Shown: in pieces, positions 42,708-52,405 of the stretch
How the letters are laid out: every line of letters starts with the position of its first letter
How positions within the stretch are numbered: the first letter of the stretch is position 1
Assembly (NCBI RefSeq): GCF_015351105.1
Contig: NZ_JADKRR010000001.1
Coordinates: 1,407,069 to 1,471,068, forward strand
Source of the DNA: Clavibacter sp. VKM Ac-2872
GTDB lineage: Bacteria > Actinomycetota > Actinomycetes > Actinomycetales > Microbacteriaceae
Length of the DNA stretch: 64,000 nucleotides
Direction: 5' to 3'
Notes under the pieces: generated by a model
Told to the model about the DNA's origin: nothing
The model's database searches: none
Seen by the model: the letters and a program-made list of their open reading frames with translations, nothing else
Program-made: the position numbers and the translations under genes

Positions 42708-43004
42708 ATGCCGCGCAGCAATCGACCCCGGGGGAGACGCGCGCGCGAGGACGACGACGAGGACGTGCTCACGCGCCTCCTCAGCGGCTCGCAGCACACG
42801 GAGACCCGCCGGGGCCGCGTCTGGAACGTGCAGCCCGTTTCGGCGGCGCGCGCCCTCAAGGTGTACCGCTGCCCCGGCTGCACCCTCGACATCGAGCCCG
42901 GCCACGCGCACGTCGTGGCCTGGCGCGCCGACGGCATGATGGGCGAGCAGAGCGACCTCGCCGCCCGCCGCCACTGGCACACCCACTGCTGGAAGGTCTC
43001 ATGA
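42708..43004 (+). CDS. Small zinc-ribbon-like protein, unknown function
   Basis: A 98-residue basic protein with CPGC (about residue 56) and a distal HWHTHCW, a Cys/His arrangement that could bind one zinc ion. The first 40 residues are charged and probably disordered. Homologues in actinobacteria are often labelled ATP/GTP-binding, but no P-loop is present here. The last 4 nt overlap the downstream hydrolase, so the two are co-translated. Confidence 0.7.
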   Translation: MPRSNRPRGRRAREDDDEDVLTRLLSGSQHTETRRGRVWNVQPVSAARALKVYRCPGCTLDIEPGHAHVVAWRADGMMGEQSDLAARRHWHTHCWKVS

Positions 43005-43735
43005 CGGACATCGCACCCCGCCCCATCACGAGCTCCACCGAGCTGCCCGCGCACCGCGAGGACGTCGAGCTCACGACCGCCGACGGCCTGCGCCTCGTGG
43101 GGGAGCTCGCGCTGCCCGCGGATCGGGATCCGGTCGCGACGCTCGTGACGCTGCACCCGCTTCCGACGGCAGGCGGGTTCATGGACTCGCACGTGCTGCG
43201 GAAGGCGGCCCTCCGTCTGCCTGCCATGGCCGGGATCGCGGTCCTCCGCTTCAACACGCGCGGGACGACGTCCGCCCGGGGGACGAGCGAGGGCGCCTTC
43301 GACGGCGGGGACGCGGAGCGGCTCGACCTCGCCGCCGCCATGGACCTCGTGGCCGCGCGCGGCCTGCCCGCGCCGTGGATCGTCGGCTGGTCCTTCGGCA
43401 CGGAGATCGCGCTGAAGCACGGCCGGGCCCACCCTGTCGAGGGCGCCATCCTCCTCTCGCCGCCGCTGCATCGCGCGACGGCCGACGAGGTAGCCGCGTG
43501 GCACGGCGATCCGCGCCGCCTGGTGATCCTCGTGCCCGAGCACGACGACTTCCTGCGGCCGACCGAGGCGCGCGAGCGCTTCGCGTCCGTCCCAGAAGCG
43601 GAGCTCATCGCCGTTGACGGCGCCAAGCACCTGTGGGTGGGGGAGGCGCAGGTCTCCCGCGTCCTCACCGAGATCGTGCGGACCGTCGCGCCCGCCGCGC
43701 TGCCGCTGCCGACCGAGTGGCCGACCGCGCGCTGA
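43001..43735 (+). CDS. Alpha/beta hydrolase
   Basis: A 244-residue alpha/beta-hydrolase-fold protein. The nucleophile elbow is GWSFGTE (Ser about residue 128), Asp in LVPEHDDFLRP and His in GAKHLWVGE complete the triad. HPLPTAGGFMDSHV near the N-terminus resembles the oxyanion region of serine aminopeptidase or dienelactone-hydrolase relatives. Cytoplasmic; substrate unknown. It converges with the AI-2E-family gene 15 nt away. Confidence 0.87.
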   Translation: MTDIAPRPITSSTELPAHREDVELTTADGLRLVGELALPADRDPVATLVTLHPLPTAGGFMDSHVLRKAALRLPAMAGIAVLRFNTRGTTSARGTSEGAFDGGDAERLDLAAAMDLVAARGLPAPWIVGWSFGTEIALKHGRAHPVEGAILLSPPLHRATADEVAAWHGDPRRLVILVPEHDDFLRPTEARERFASVPEAELIAVDGAKHLWVGEAQVSRVLTEIVRTVAPAALPLPTEWPTAR

Positions 43736-43750
43736 TCCCCCGTGAGGCGG

Positions 43751-44809
43751 TCAGCGCTCGTTCTGCAGCGGGACCGCGACCTGGCGGATGATCAGCAGCA
43801 CCGCCGCGGCCACGGGGACCGCGATGAGGGCGCCGAGCACGCCGAGCAGGGTGCCGCCCGTGAGCGCCGCGATGACGACCACGACGCCGGGCACCTTGAC
43901 CGCCCGATTCATGATGTTCGGGCTCAGCACGTACGCCTCGATCTGCATGTAGACGAGGTAGTAGATCGCCACGGCGATCCACGTGTTCATCGACTCCGGC
44001 AGCAGGACGATCTGGGCGAGCACGATGAGCGCCGAGCCGGTGACCGTGCCCACGAGCGGCAGCAGCGAGAACAGGAACGCGATGAACGCCAGCACCGCGG
44101 GCAGCGCCGCCCCCACGATGCTGAGGTAGATGAAGCTCAGCACGCCGTTGCAGAGCGCGAGGCCCACCTGGCCCATGACGTAGCGGCCGACCGACTGCGT
44201 GATCTGCTCGGAGATGTCGGCGAAGCGCGCGCGGCGCGTGGCCGGCACGAGCTTGTAGAGGCCGCTCTTGAACGAGTTGAGCGAGGCCGTGAAGTACATC
44301 GTGAGGATCACGACGATCACCAGGCCGAAGAGGAAGTTGCCGATGGTGAAGGCGACGGTGATGACGTTGCCCGTGATGGTCGCGACGTTGGAGGCGTTGG
44401 AGAGGTACTGCACGAGCTGGTCCGCGCCGGTCTGCACGTCGAAGACCTCGCGCGGGACGAACGACTGCAGGTTCTCGATGAACTGGTCGCCGCTCACGCT
44501 CTGCGCGTACTGGACGATCTGCGTGACGAGGGCGCTCGCCTGGTTCACGACGACGGGGACGACCGTCAGCAGCACGCCCGCGAGGGAGCCGAGCAGCACC
44601 AGGAAGATGACGAGGATGGCGACCGGGCGGGGAACGCCCTTGCGCTCGAGGAACGTGACGAGCGGGTCGATGCCGAGGGCCAGGAAGATGGCCGTGCCCA
44701 CGTAGGTGAGGACGGTGCCGAGCGACACGAGCGCGCCGCCGATGACGAGGGCGGTGAGGACGCCGAGGCCGGCGAGGAGACCGAGGCGGTAGGGATTCTG
44801 GATCTTCAC
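43751..44809 (-). CDS. AI-2E family transporter
   Basis: A 352-residue membrane protein with about eight helices in the paired pattern of the AI-2E/PerM family, including the long central extracytoplasmic segment (about 85-150). The motifs PLVTFLERKGVPRPVAI and LVGTVTGSALIVLAQ fit. The family name does not prove autoinducer transport; many members have unknown cargo. It has a GTG start. It is 29 nt downstream of the coiled-coil gene on the same strand. Confidence 0.85.
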   Translation of the reverse strand: MKIQNPYRLGLLAGLGVLTALVIGGALVSLGTVLTYVGTAIFLALGIDPLVTFLERKGVPRPVAILVIFLVLLGSLAGVLLTVVPVVVNQASALVTQIVQYAQSVSGDQFIENLQSFVPREVFDVQTGADQLVQYLSNASNVATITGNVITVAFTIGNFLFGLVIVVILTMYFTASLNSFKSGLYKLVPATRRARFADISEQITQSVGRYVMGQVGLALCNGVLSFIYLSIVGAALPAVLAFIAFLFSLLPLVGTVTGSALIVLAQIVLLPESMNTWIAVAIYYLVYMQIEAYVLSPNIMNRAVKVPGVVVVIAALTGGTLLGVLGALIAVPVAAAVLLIIRQVAVPLQNER

Positions 44810-44838
44810 GTCGTGAGGGCTTCCGAGTCGGCGCGCGC

Positions 44839-46611
44839 TCAGCGCGCGGTGCGGGGGTCGTCGTCGGAAGAGGTGTCGTCCGCCTGGGTCAGCACGCCGC
44901 GGACGTTCTCGAGGTACGCGGCCACCGCCTCGCGCTCGATCCTAATCCGGTCGAGGCGCTCCTCCGCGTCGGCGACGGCCTCGCGGGCGCGGCGCTCCGC
45001 GTCCGCCACGGTCTCGCGGGCGCGGCGCTCGGCGTCGGCGATGGCGGCGCGTGCGTCGTGGTCGGCGTCCTCCCGCACCTTGCGCGCGGAGTCGCGGCTC
45101 TCGACCGCGAGCGCCTCCGCCTCCTCGCGCGTGGAGGCGAGCAGCGCCGTCACCTCCTGCAGCCGTGCCTCCGCCTCCCCGAGGTAGGCGGCGGTGCGTT
45201 CGGCGGCCTCGCGCTGGCGTTCGGCCGCGTCGCGGGCGTCGTGGTCGCGGCGGGCGGTGATCTCGGCGTCGAGGTCGAGGTGGCCCTGCTCGATCTCGCG
45301 GCTGAGCATGAGGCGCGCCTGGTCGGCCTCGGCGTGGATCTCGCGCCGGGTCTCGGCCGTCTCCCGCTCGAGGCGGAGGCGCTCGGCCTCCCGACGGTCG
45401 GCCTCCAGGGCCTCTGCCTCGGCGATCTCCCGCTCGAGCGCCGCCCGGGCGGTGACGGCCTCGAGCTCGAGCTGCGCGCGCGTCGCACGGGTCTCGCGCT
45501 CCAGGCTCTCGGTGCCCTGGGCGATGTCGCGCGCGAGGTCGGTGCGGGCCTCGTCGACGTCGCGGGCGAGGTCCCCCCGCGCGGTCGCCAGCTCCAGCTC
45601 GAGCGCCTCGCGCGTCTCGGCGATCTCACGTTCGAGGGAGGCGCGGGTCTCCTCGACGTCGCGGTCGAAGGCCGTGCGCTCGGCGTGGATCCGACGGTCG
45701 AAGTCGTCGCGCGACGCCTGCAGCTCGCGGTCCCAGTCGGTGCGGGCCTGCTCGATCTCGCGGTCGAGGTCGGCGCGGGTCTGCTCGTCGAGCTGGGCGA
45801 GGGCGATGCGGCGGCTCTCCTCGTCGAGCCGCAGGCGCTCCTCCGTCTCCCGCACGTCGCGGTCGAGCTCGGCGCGCTCCTCCGCGACGGACTCGTCGTG
45901 CCGGGCCCGCGCGTCGGCGAGCTCGCGCTCGAGGGCGCCGCGGGCGAGGACCGTGTCGCGGGCGAGGTCGGCGGCGTCGCGGCGGGCCTCGTCGGTCTCG
46001 CGATCGACCCGCGCGCGCAGCTCGGCGACCTCGCGGGCCGCCTCGGCGCGCTGGGAGTCGGTGTCCCGCTCCGCGGTGGCGCGGAGGTCAGCCACCTCGG
46101 TGCGCGTCCGGAGGAGGAGGGCCGCGGCCTCGCGCTCGGCGTCGCTGCGCAGGCCCTCGGCGCGATCGTCGGCGCGCTCGTGCAGGTCGTCCGCCTCCCG
46201 CCGGGCGGCGTCGAGGATCTGCGCGGCCTCTGCCCGCGCGGAGTCGACGAGGTGGCGGGCGGTCGCCTCGGCCTCGGCGCGCTGCGCGTCCGTCTCCTCC
46301 TGCGTGGCCCGACGGAGCCGGGCCGCGTCGGCGTCCGCCTGCGCGACCAGTCGCGTCGACTGCTCCTCCGCGACGCGCAGTGTGGCCTCGAGCCGGCTGC
46401 CGAGACCGGCGAACGTGGGGCTGCCGACCTCATCCAGCTCGTCGCGCAGCTCCTGCTCGCTGCGGCGGAGGCGCTCGGCCTCGGCGCGCAGCTCCGCGCC
46501 CTGCTGGTTCGAGCGGATGAGCTCGCGGCGCAGGTCGGCGACGGCCCGGTCGACCTCGTCGCGGTTGTAGCCGCGCATGGCGGGGCTGAACGGCGTGTCG
46601 TCGTGGGGCAC
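44839..46611 (-). CDS. Large coiled-coil protein with DivIVA-like N-terminus
   Basis: A 590-residue protein. Residues about 12-30 read MRGYNRDEVDRAVADLRRE, the DivIVA membrane-curvature motif. Nearly all the rest is an Ala/Glu/Arg/Asp-rich coiled coil with many 'REIAE', 'AEREAA' and 'DLARD' repeats. GTG 46611 is chosen because gaaggag lies 6-7 nt upstream. A scaffold at the pole or division site, or a filament like actinobacterial FilP/Scy, is likely by architecture only. It lies upstream of the AI-2E-family transporter in one unit. Confidence 0.8.
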   Translation of the reverse strand: MPHDDTPFSPAMRGYNRDEVDRAVADLRRELIRSNQQGAELRAEAERLRRSEQELRDELDEVGSPTFAGLGSRLEATLRVAEEQSTRLVAQADADAARLRRATQEETDAQRAEAEATARHLVDSARAEAAQILDAARREADDLHERADDRAEGLRSDAEREAAALLLRTRTEVADLRATAERDTDSQRAEAAREVAELRARVDRETDEARRDAADLARDTVLARGALERELADARARHDESVAEERAELDRDVRETEERLRLDEESRRIALAQLDEQTRADLDREIEQARTDWDRELQASRDDFDRRIHAERTAFDRDVEETRASLEREIAETREALELELATARGDLARDVDEARTDLARDIAQGTESLERETRATRAQLELEAVTARAALEREIAEAEALEADRREAERLRLERETAETRREIHAEADQARLMLSREIEQGHLDLDAEITARRDHDARDAAERQREAAERTAAYLGEAEARLQEVTALLASTREEAEALAVESRDSARKVREDADHDARAAIADAERRARETVADAERRAREAVADAEERLDRIRIEREAVAAYLENVRGVLTQADDTSSDDDPRTAR

Positions 46612-46749
46612 GGGGGACTCCTTCGCGGGCGGCTCGCGGACGCCGGGCGGGGCGCAGCAGGAGCCGATCCTACCGAGTCGGGGGCCGGCGACCCGGTCCG
46701 TCTCCCGTCGCCGGCGGCGCCGGGGGCAGGGGCTCCCAGGGTCGTCCGG

Positions 46750-46755
46750 TATCCT
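46750..46755 (+). promoter_or_regulatory. Weak candidate -10 in the 283-bp divergent gap
   Basis: TATCCT at 46750-46755 is the best plus-strand hexamer between the coiled-coil gene and the 621-residue gene. It implies a leader of about 140 nt. The gap shows no other feature. Confidence 0.25.
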
Positions 46756-46894
46756 TCGATGTCGTCGTCCGCCGCCGGTCCGCCTGCAGCACGGCGGAGC
46801 GTCGCGAGAGCACCCGTGCTCGTCGGCCGCCGCGGTCGTCATCCGATCGCTGCTCACGCGGCCGCCGCCCGCGACGACACGAGAGGAGACACCC

Positions 46895-48760
46895 GTGCGA
46901 TTCGTCCTGGCGATCGCGACCTTCGTGGTCGCGGCCCTCATGATCGGGCTGGGGATCGCCCAGCACACGTTCCTGGCGGGACCCGACCGCATCACCGCGG
47001 CCACGTCCTCCGCCGACGGGGCCGCGTACACGGTCGTCGACGGGAAGACGCTCAACGCGCACCCCGGCCTGCAGGACACGGTCGTCCGCGGCGACGGCGA
47101 GGTCTTCGCGGCCTACGGCCCCTCGGCGGACGTCGAGGCCTGGGTCGGGACCAGCCCCTACACGCGCGTCACGATGGACGAGCAGGGTGCGCTGACGAGC
47201 CAGGTCGTGCAGCCCGACGCGACCACCACGACCCCCACGCCGTCCCCGAGCCCCGGCGCGGCGGCATCGGGCGCCGACGCGTCGGGCACCGCGGCCCCGG
47301 CGACGCCGACGGTGACCGACCCCCGCGGATCCGACCTCTGGCTCTCCGAGCAGACCGGCCAGGGCGAGGTGGCGCTCAGCACCCGGCTCCCGGACGACGT
47401 GAGCCTCATCCTCGCGACCGACGGCCAGGCCGCCGCGCCCGCCGACGTCGAGCTCTCCTGGCCCTCCGAGGGCGAGTCGCCCTGGGTCGTCCCGCTCGTG
47501 GTGGGCGGGATCGTGCTCCTCGTCGTCGGCCTCGTCCTGTACCTCCTCGCGCTCCGCCACCTGCGCCGCAGCCGCGGACCGCGCCGCAACCTGCCCCCGC
47601 GCGGCGGCCCGCGCATCCCGCGCATCGGACCGGCCGCGCGTCGCGCCGCCCTCACCGCCGGCACCGGGACGGCGCCCGTCGCAGCCCGCGGCCGCGGTCG
47701 TCGCAGCCGCATCGCGCTTCCCGTCCTGGTCGTCACCGGTCTCGCGCTGAGCGGCTGCACCGCGCAGGGCGCGCCGGCCGACCTCGCCGCGGGCGCGGGA
47801 TCCACCGCGACGCCCACCCCGACGTCCTCGCTCGACGCCGCGCGGCAGGCGGAGGACGCGGATCCGCCCGTCGTCACCGCGGACCAGGCCGCGCGCATCG
47901 TGTCCCGCGTGTCCGAGGTCGCGACCGCGGCGGACCAGTCGCTGGACGCCGCCACCCTGACGCCCCGGTTCGCCGGCCCGGCGCTCCAGGAGCGCACCTC
48001 GGACTACCAGGTGCGGAAGGCCAAGCCCGACATCGCCGCCCTCCCCGCGATCCCCGCGGGCGACCTCCAACTGACGCTCCCGCAGGCGACGCTGACCTGG
48101 CCGCGCACCGTCGCGGCGGTCGTCAAGGACCCCGACACGGAGGACGCGCCCACGCTCTCCCTCACGCTCGTGCAGGACAGCCCGCGCGACAACTACCGCG
48201 TCCGCTACGCCATGCCCATCTCCACCACTGCGGCGCTGCCGGACGTGGCGCCGGCCGCCATCGGCGCGGCGCGGCTCGCGGCGGACGTCAAGCTCCTCGC
48301 GGTGCAGCCGGATCAGCTCTCCGCGGCCTACGCGGACGTGCTCAACAACGGCGACGCGAGCCAGTACGCCGACCTCTTCGACCCGACCGACGACGGCGTG
48401 CGGGCGCAGGACGCGAAGCGCAAGGCGGACTTCCCCACCTCCATCGGCGAGACGGGCACGGTCGAGTTCCAGGCCACCGCCGACTCCGCCACCCCCGTCG
48501 CCATGTCGACGGTCGAGTCGGGGGCGCTCGTGAGCGTCACGGTCCAGCTCGGCATCGTGGCGAAGCCGACGGCCGAGGGCGCCAAGGTCAACGCCAACCC
48601 GGAGGTCCAGGCGATCACCGGGCTCACCGACTCGGCGAAGGGCTTCGACACCGTCCGCACGGCGCAGATGCTCATGTACGTGCCGCCCGTGAACTCGGGC
48701 GAGAAGATCCGCCTCTACGCCTCCAGCACCCACATCACCTCGGCCAAGGAGCTCCCATGA
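46895..48760 (+). CDS. Multi-pass membrane protein with an internal lipobox
   Basis: A 621-residue protein. It has one N-terminal helix (about 3-24), an extracytoplasmic domain with a Thr/Pro/Ala-rich stretch, a second helix (about 202-225) and a basic cytoplasmic linker. A third hydrophobic segment then ends in LALSGC, with Cys288, a perfect lipobox shape in mid-protein. The last 330 residues form an extracytoplasmic domain not recognised here. The GTG start has gagaggag upstream. The topology is self-consistent, so this could be one protein or an ancient fusion of a membrane protein and a lipoprotein. The stop overlaps the next gene by 4 nt. Confidence 0.75.
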   Translation: MRFVLAIATFVVAALMIGLGIAQHTFLAGPDRITAATSSADGAAYTVVDGKTLNAHPGLQDTVVRGDGEVFAAYGPSADVEAWVGTSPYTRVTMDEQGALTSQVVQPDATTTTPTPSPSPGAAASGADASGTAAPATPTVTDPRGSDLWLSEQTGQGEVALSTRLPDDVSLILATDGQAAAPADVELSWPSEGESPWVVPLVVGGIVLLVVGLVLYLLALRHLRRSRGPRRNLPPRGGPRIPRIGPAARRAALTAGTGTAPVAARGRGRRSRIALPVLVVTGLALSGCTAQGAPADLAAGAGSTATPTPTSSLDAARQAEDADPPVVTADQAARIVSRVSEVATAADQSLDAATLTPRFAGPALQERTSDYQVRKAKPDIAALPAIPAGDLQLTLPQATLTWPRTVAAVVKDPDTEDAPTLSLTLVQDSPRDNYRVRYAMPISTTAALPDVAPAAIGAARLAADVKLLAVQPDQLSAAYADVLNNGDASQYADLFDPTDDGVRAQDAKRKADFPTSIGETGTVEFQATADSATPVAMSTVESGALVSVTVQLGIVAKPTAEGAKVNANPEVQAITGLTDSAKGFDTVRTAQMLMYVPPVNSGEKIRLYASSTHITSAKELP

Positions 48761-49761
48761 CGAACGTGCCCCCCTCCGCCGCCAGCCTCCGCGGCGCGGT
48801 CGACCTCTCCTCGCTCGTGAACCGGGCGCAGGCGCCTGCCGCTCCCGCGGGCGGTCCGGCTCCTGCCGGCGCGCCCGCGGGCCCCGGAGCGCCCGGAGCG
48901 CCCGCCGACGCGGCGGCAGCCCCGCAGACGGTCGACGTCCCCGGCCTCGTGCTCGCGGCCGACGACGCGTCGTTCACGCAGTTCCTCGACATCTCGTCCG
49001 TGGTGCCCGTCATCGTCGAGCTGGTGTCGACGGGGCTCGCCTCGAGCCGTGAGCTGTCGCCCGTGCTCGAGCGCGTGGTCACCGAGCAGGGCGGCCGCGT
49101 GCTGCTCGTGCGCATCGACGTGGACCAGAGCCCGCAGCTGGGCCAGGCCTTCCAGGCCCAGACGGTCCCCACCGTCGCGGCGCTCGTCGGCGGCCGTCCC
49201 GTCGGCCTGTTCGCCGGCGTGATCCCGGAGGACCAGGTGCGCGACGTGCTCCAGCAGGTGCTGGAGCTGGCGCAGCAGAACGGCGTGACCGGCCGGGCCG
49301 TCGCCCCCGCGGGATCCGCGGAGCCCGCGGCCCCGGTCGAGGAGCCGCTGCCGCCGCACCACGCGGAGGCCTACGCCTTCATCGAGCAGGGCGACTACGC
49401 GTCGGCCGCCGCCGAGTACCGCACCGCCATCGCGCAGAACCCGCGCGACGCCCTCGCGGTCGCCGGGCTCGCGCAGGTCAGCCTCCTGCACCGTCTCGAC
49501 GGGAAGGCGGCGGACGAGATCCGCAGCGCGGCCGCATCGGCCCCCGACGACGTCGACGCGCAGCTGCTCGTCGCGGACCTGGACCTCTCCGGCGGGCACG
49601 TCGAGGACGCGTTCACGCGCCTGCTCGAGCTGTTCCCGTCCGCGGACGCCGAGGGACGCGAGGCCATCCGGCAGCGTCTGCTCGAGCACTTCGAGGTCGT
49701 CGGCCTCGAGGACCCGCGCGTCGGCGTCGCCCGACGCCGGCTCACGCGCCTGCTCTACTGA
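48757..49761 (+). CDS. Thioredoxin-fold TPR protein (CnoX/YbbN-like)
   Basis: A 334-residue protein. An Ala/Pro/Gly-rich N-terminal linker (about 22-58) precedes a thioredoxin fold (about 70-180) and TPR-like helices (about 205-334). The thioredoxin CxxC is absent: the region reads STGLASSREL, so redox catalysis by that site is not possible. YbbN/CnoX proteins act as holdase or co-chaperones. Translationally coupled to the internal-lipobox gene, which suggests a shared envelope-related job. Confidence 0.85.
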   Translation: MTNVPPSAASLRGAVDLSSLVNRAQAPAAPAGGPAPAGAPAGPGAPGAPADAAAAPQTVDVPGLVLAADDASFTQFLDISSVVPVIVELVSTGLASSRELSPVLERVVTEQGGRVLLVRIDVDQSPQLGQAFQAQTVPTVAALVGGRPVGLFAGVIPEDQVRDVLQQVLELAQQNGVTGRAVAPAGSAEPAAPVEEPLPPHHAEAYAFIEQGDYASAAAEYRTAIAQNPRDALAVAGLAQVSLLHRLDGKAADEIRSAAASAPDDVDAQLLVADLDLSGGHVEDAFTRLLELFPSADAEGREAIRQRLLEHFEVVGLEDPRVGVARRRLTRLLY

Positions 49762-49782
49762 CGCGCGTCCCGCCCGCACGAC

Positions 49783-49816
49783 GACGGCGCCGCATCCCGG
49801 GGGATGCGGCGCCGTC
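49783..49816. terminator. Bidirectional terminator between the TPR gene and glgB
   Basis: gacggcgccgcatccc (49783-49798) pairs over 16 bp with gggatgcggcgccgtc (49801-49816). It lies between two convergent stops and can serve both. Confidence 0.85.
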
Positions 49817-49834
49817 GCCGTGTGCGCGGTCGGA

Positions 49835-52405
49835 TCAGACCGTGGGCACCCGCGGGGTGCCGTCGTGCGAGGCGGGGTCGTCGTCCGTGGCGGACAGCGC
49901 CTCGACGGGCGGCTGCGCGTCGGGCGACTGCGGGAGGACGGGCGCTGCGGCCGCGTCGGCGAACGGCGTGCCGTCGGCGCGCGACTCGTCGGCATCGGGG
50001 GCCGCATGCGCGGGAGCCTCGACGGGGCGCAGATCCGCCGGATCCTGCCGGAGGCGCAGCCAGAGGCCGGCGAGCGGCGGCAGCGTCAGCTCCGCCGACG
50101 CCGGGCGGCCGTGCCAGCCCTCGTCGCCCGCGTGCACGGCGCCGAGGTTGCCGACCCCGGATCCGCCGAACTGCTCGGCGTCCGTGTTGAGGATCTCCTC
50201 CCACACGCCCGCCTGCGGCAGCCCCAGGCGGTAGCCCTGGAGGGGCGCGCCGGAGAAGTTGTGCACGACGGCGACCTGGTTGCCCTCGCGGTCGCGGCGG
50301 AGGAACGCGAGCACGTTGCGTCCGGCGTCGCCCGCGTCGATCCACTCGAAGCCGGCCGGGTCGTTGTCGAGCGCCCACATCGCCGGTGTGTCGACGTAGG
50401 TGCGGTTGAGCGACCCGACGAGGTCGAACAGGGCGCGGTGCACGGGCTGGTCGAGGATCCACCAGTCGAGCCCGCGCTCCTCGCTCCACTCGGACGGCTG
50501 CCCGAACTCCTGGCCCATGAACAGCAGCTGCTTGCCCGGGTGCGACCACATGAAGCTGAGGTACGCGCGCACGTTGGCGAGCTTCTGCCAATGGTCGCCC
50601 GGCATCTTGCCGACGAGCGAGCCCTTCCCGTGCACGACCTCGTCGTGGCTGATGGGGAGGAGGAAGTTCTCCGTGTGCGCGTAGACCATCGAGAACGTGA
50701 TCTGGCCGTGGTGGTACGAGCGGTACATCGGGTCCTCGGCCGCGTAGTCGAGGGTGTCGTGCATCCAGCCCATGTTCCACTTGAGCCCGAAGCCGAGGCC
50801 GCCGTCGCTCGTGGGGCGCGTCACGCCGGGGAAGCTCGTGGACTCCTCCGCGATCATCACGATGCCGGGGTGGGTGCGGTACGCGGTGGCGTTGACCTCC
50901 TGCAGGAAGCTGATCGCCTCGAGGTTCTCGCGGCCGCCGTGCACGTTGGGGAGCCACTGGCCCTCCTCGCGCGAGTAGTCGAGGTACAGCATCGAGGCCA
51001 CGGCGTCGACGCGCAGGCCGTCGATGTGGAACTCCTCGAACCAGTACAGCGCGTTGGCGACGAGGAAGTTCCGCACCTGCGACTGGCCGAAGTCGAAGAC
51101 CAGGGTGCCCCAGTCCTGCTGCTCGCCGCGGCGCGGATCCGTGTGCTCGTAGAGCGGCTGGCCGTCGAACTGCGCGAGCGCGAACGCGTCCTTCGGGAAG
51201 TGGGCCGGGACCCAGTCGACGATGACGCCGATGCCGGCCTGGTGCAGCGCGTCGATCAGGAACTTGAGGTCGTCCGGGGACCCGAAGCGCGAGGTGGGCG
51301 CGAAGTAGCCGGAGACCTGGTAGCCCCAGGAGCCGCCGAACGGGTGCTCCGCGAGCGGCAGGAACTCGACGTGCGTGTAGGCGAGCTCCTGCAGGTAGGC
51401 GACGAGCTCGCCGGCGACCTCGCGGTAGCCGAGGCCGGGGCGCCAGGATCCGAGGTGCATCTCGTACACGCTCATGGGGGAGTCGTGCGGATCGCGCGCG
51501 GCGCGCTCCTCCAGCCAGGCGGCGTCGTCCCACTGGTAGTCGCTCGTCTCGACGCGCGAGGCGGTGGCGGGCGGGACCTCGGTCATGCGGGCCATCGGGT
51601 CGGCCTTCTCGATCCACTGGCCGGCCTGCGTGAGGATCTCGTACTTGTACGAGACGCCGGGATCGACGCCCGGCACGAAGAGCTCCCAGACGCCGTTGCC
51701 GTCGAGGCGGCGCATCGCGTGCTGCACGCCGTCCCAGCCGTTGAACCCGCCGATGACGCGGACGGCCCGGGCGTGCGGCGCCCACACGGAGAACGAGACG
51801 CCCCAGTAGGTGCGGGCGACGCCCCAGTGCTCGCGGTGATGGGCGCCGAGGACGTCCCAGAGCCGCTCGTGGCGGCCCTCGCCGAACAGGTAGAGGTCGA
51901 GGTCGCCCACGGTGGGGAGGAAGCGGTACGGGTCGTCGCTCGTCCAGGTGCCGCCGTCGGAGTAGCGCGCCTCGACCTGGTAGTCCTGGAGGCCGAGCAC
52001 GTGCGCGCCCTGCCAGACGCCGTGGCCCACGTGCGCGAGCGCGACGCGGGCGCCCGTGGCGAGGACCACCGAGACCGCCTCGGCGAGCGGACGCAGGGCC
52101 CGGACGACGACGAGGTCGTCGCCGACGCCGTCGATGGCGACGGGGTGCTGGCCGAGGACCGAGTGCGGTCCGGAGTGGGCGCCATCGGCGACGGCGCGCA
52201 GGTCGTGGTCCGCCACCTCGGGGAGGCGGATGGGGTCGGCGGCGGACGCGGGTGCGTCCTCCGCGGCACCGTCATCGGCCGCGGGCACGGGGACGTCGGC
52301 GCCGCGCTCCACGTCCGCGTCGGCGGCCGGGGGCACGACGACGTCGGCGCCGGGCAGCTCGTCCTGGGGGTCGTGCGCGGGGGTGGTGTCGGTCATGTCC
52401 GTCAT
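49835..52405 (-). CDS. glgB: 1,4-alpha-glucan branching enzyme
   Basis: An 856-residue GH13 enzyme that adds alpha-1,6 branches to glycogen. An Ala/Asp-rich N-terminal tail (about 1-55), two CBM48-like modules, the catalytic barrel with the nucleophile Asp in [11 protein letters not shown], the acid Glu in [11 protein letters not shown] and the family [11 protein letters not shown] box, then a beta domain. The last 65 residues are an Ala/Asp-rich tail beyond the family core. The ATG overlaps the glgE stop by 4 nt, so branching enzyme and maltosyltransferase are co-translated. Confidence 0.96.
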   Translation of the reverse strand: MTDMTDTTPAHDPQDELPGADVVVPPAADADVERGADVPVPAADDGAAEDAPASAADPIRLPEVADHDLRAVADGAHSGPHSVLGQHPVAIDGVGDDLVVVRALRPLAEAVSVVLATGARVALAHVGHGVWQGAHVLGLQDYQVEARYSDGGTWTSDDPYRFLPTVGDLDLYLFGEGRHERLWDVLGAHHREHWGVARTYWGVSFSVWAPHARAVRVIGGFNGWDGVQHAMRRLDGNGVWELFVPGVDPGVSYKYEILTQAGQWIEKADPMARMTEVPPATASRVETSDYQWDDAAWLEERAARDPHDSPMSVYEMHLGSWRPGLGYREVAGELVAYLQELAYTHVEFLPLAEHPFGGSWGYQVSGYFAPTSRFGSPDDLKFLIDALHQAGIGVIVDWVPAHFPKDAFALAQFDGQPLYEHTDPRRGEQQDWGTLVFDFGQSQVRNFLVANALYWFEEFHIDGLRVDAVASMLYLDYSREEGQWLPNVHGGRENLEAISFLQEVNATAYRTHPGIVMIAEESTSFPGVTRPTSDGGLGFGLKWNMGWMHDTLDYAAEDPMYRSYHHGQITFSMVYAHTENFLLPISHDEVVHGKGSLVGKMPGDHWQKLANVRAYLSFMWSHPGKQLLFMGQEFGQPSEWSEERGLDWWILDQPVHRALFDLVGSLNRTYVDTPAMWALDNDPAGFEWIDAGDAGRNVLAFLRRDREGNQVAVVHNFSGAPLQGYRLGLPQAGVWEEILNTDAEQFGGSGVGNLGAVHAGDEGWHGRPASAELTLPPLAGLWLRLRQDPADLRPVEAPAHAAPDADESRADGTPFADAAAAPVLPQSPDAQPPVEALSATDDDPASHDGTPRVPTV

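Noticed and set aside
44839-46611. Nucleotide-level repeats in the coiled-coil gene as a mobile or CRISPR-like array
   Set aside because: The recurrent gcg/ctc/gag words follow from Ala/Glu/Arg heptads in the coding frame and are not regularly spaced.
45058-48700. A plus-strand frame continuing far upstream of the thioredoxin-like gene
   Set aside because: The upstream portion is antisense to the coiled-coil gene and out of frame with the membrane-protein gene. The thioredoxin-like protein starts at ATG 48757.
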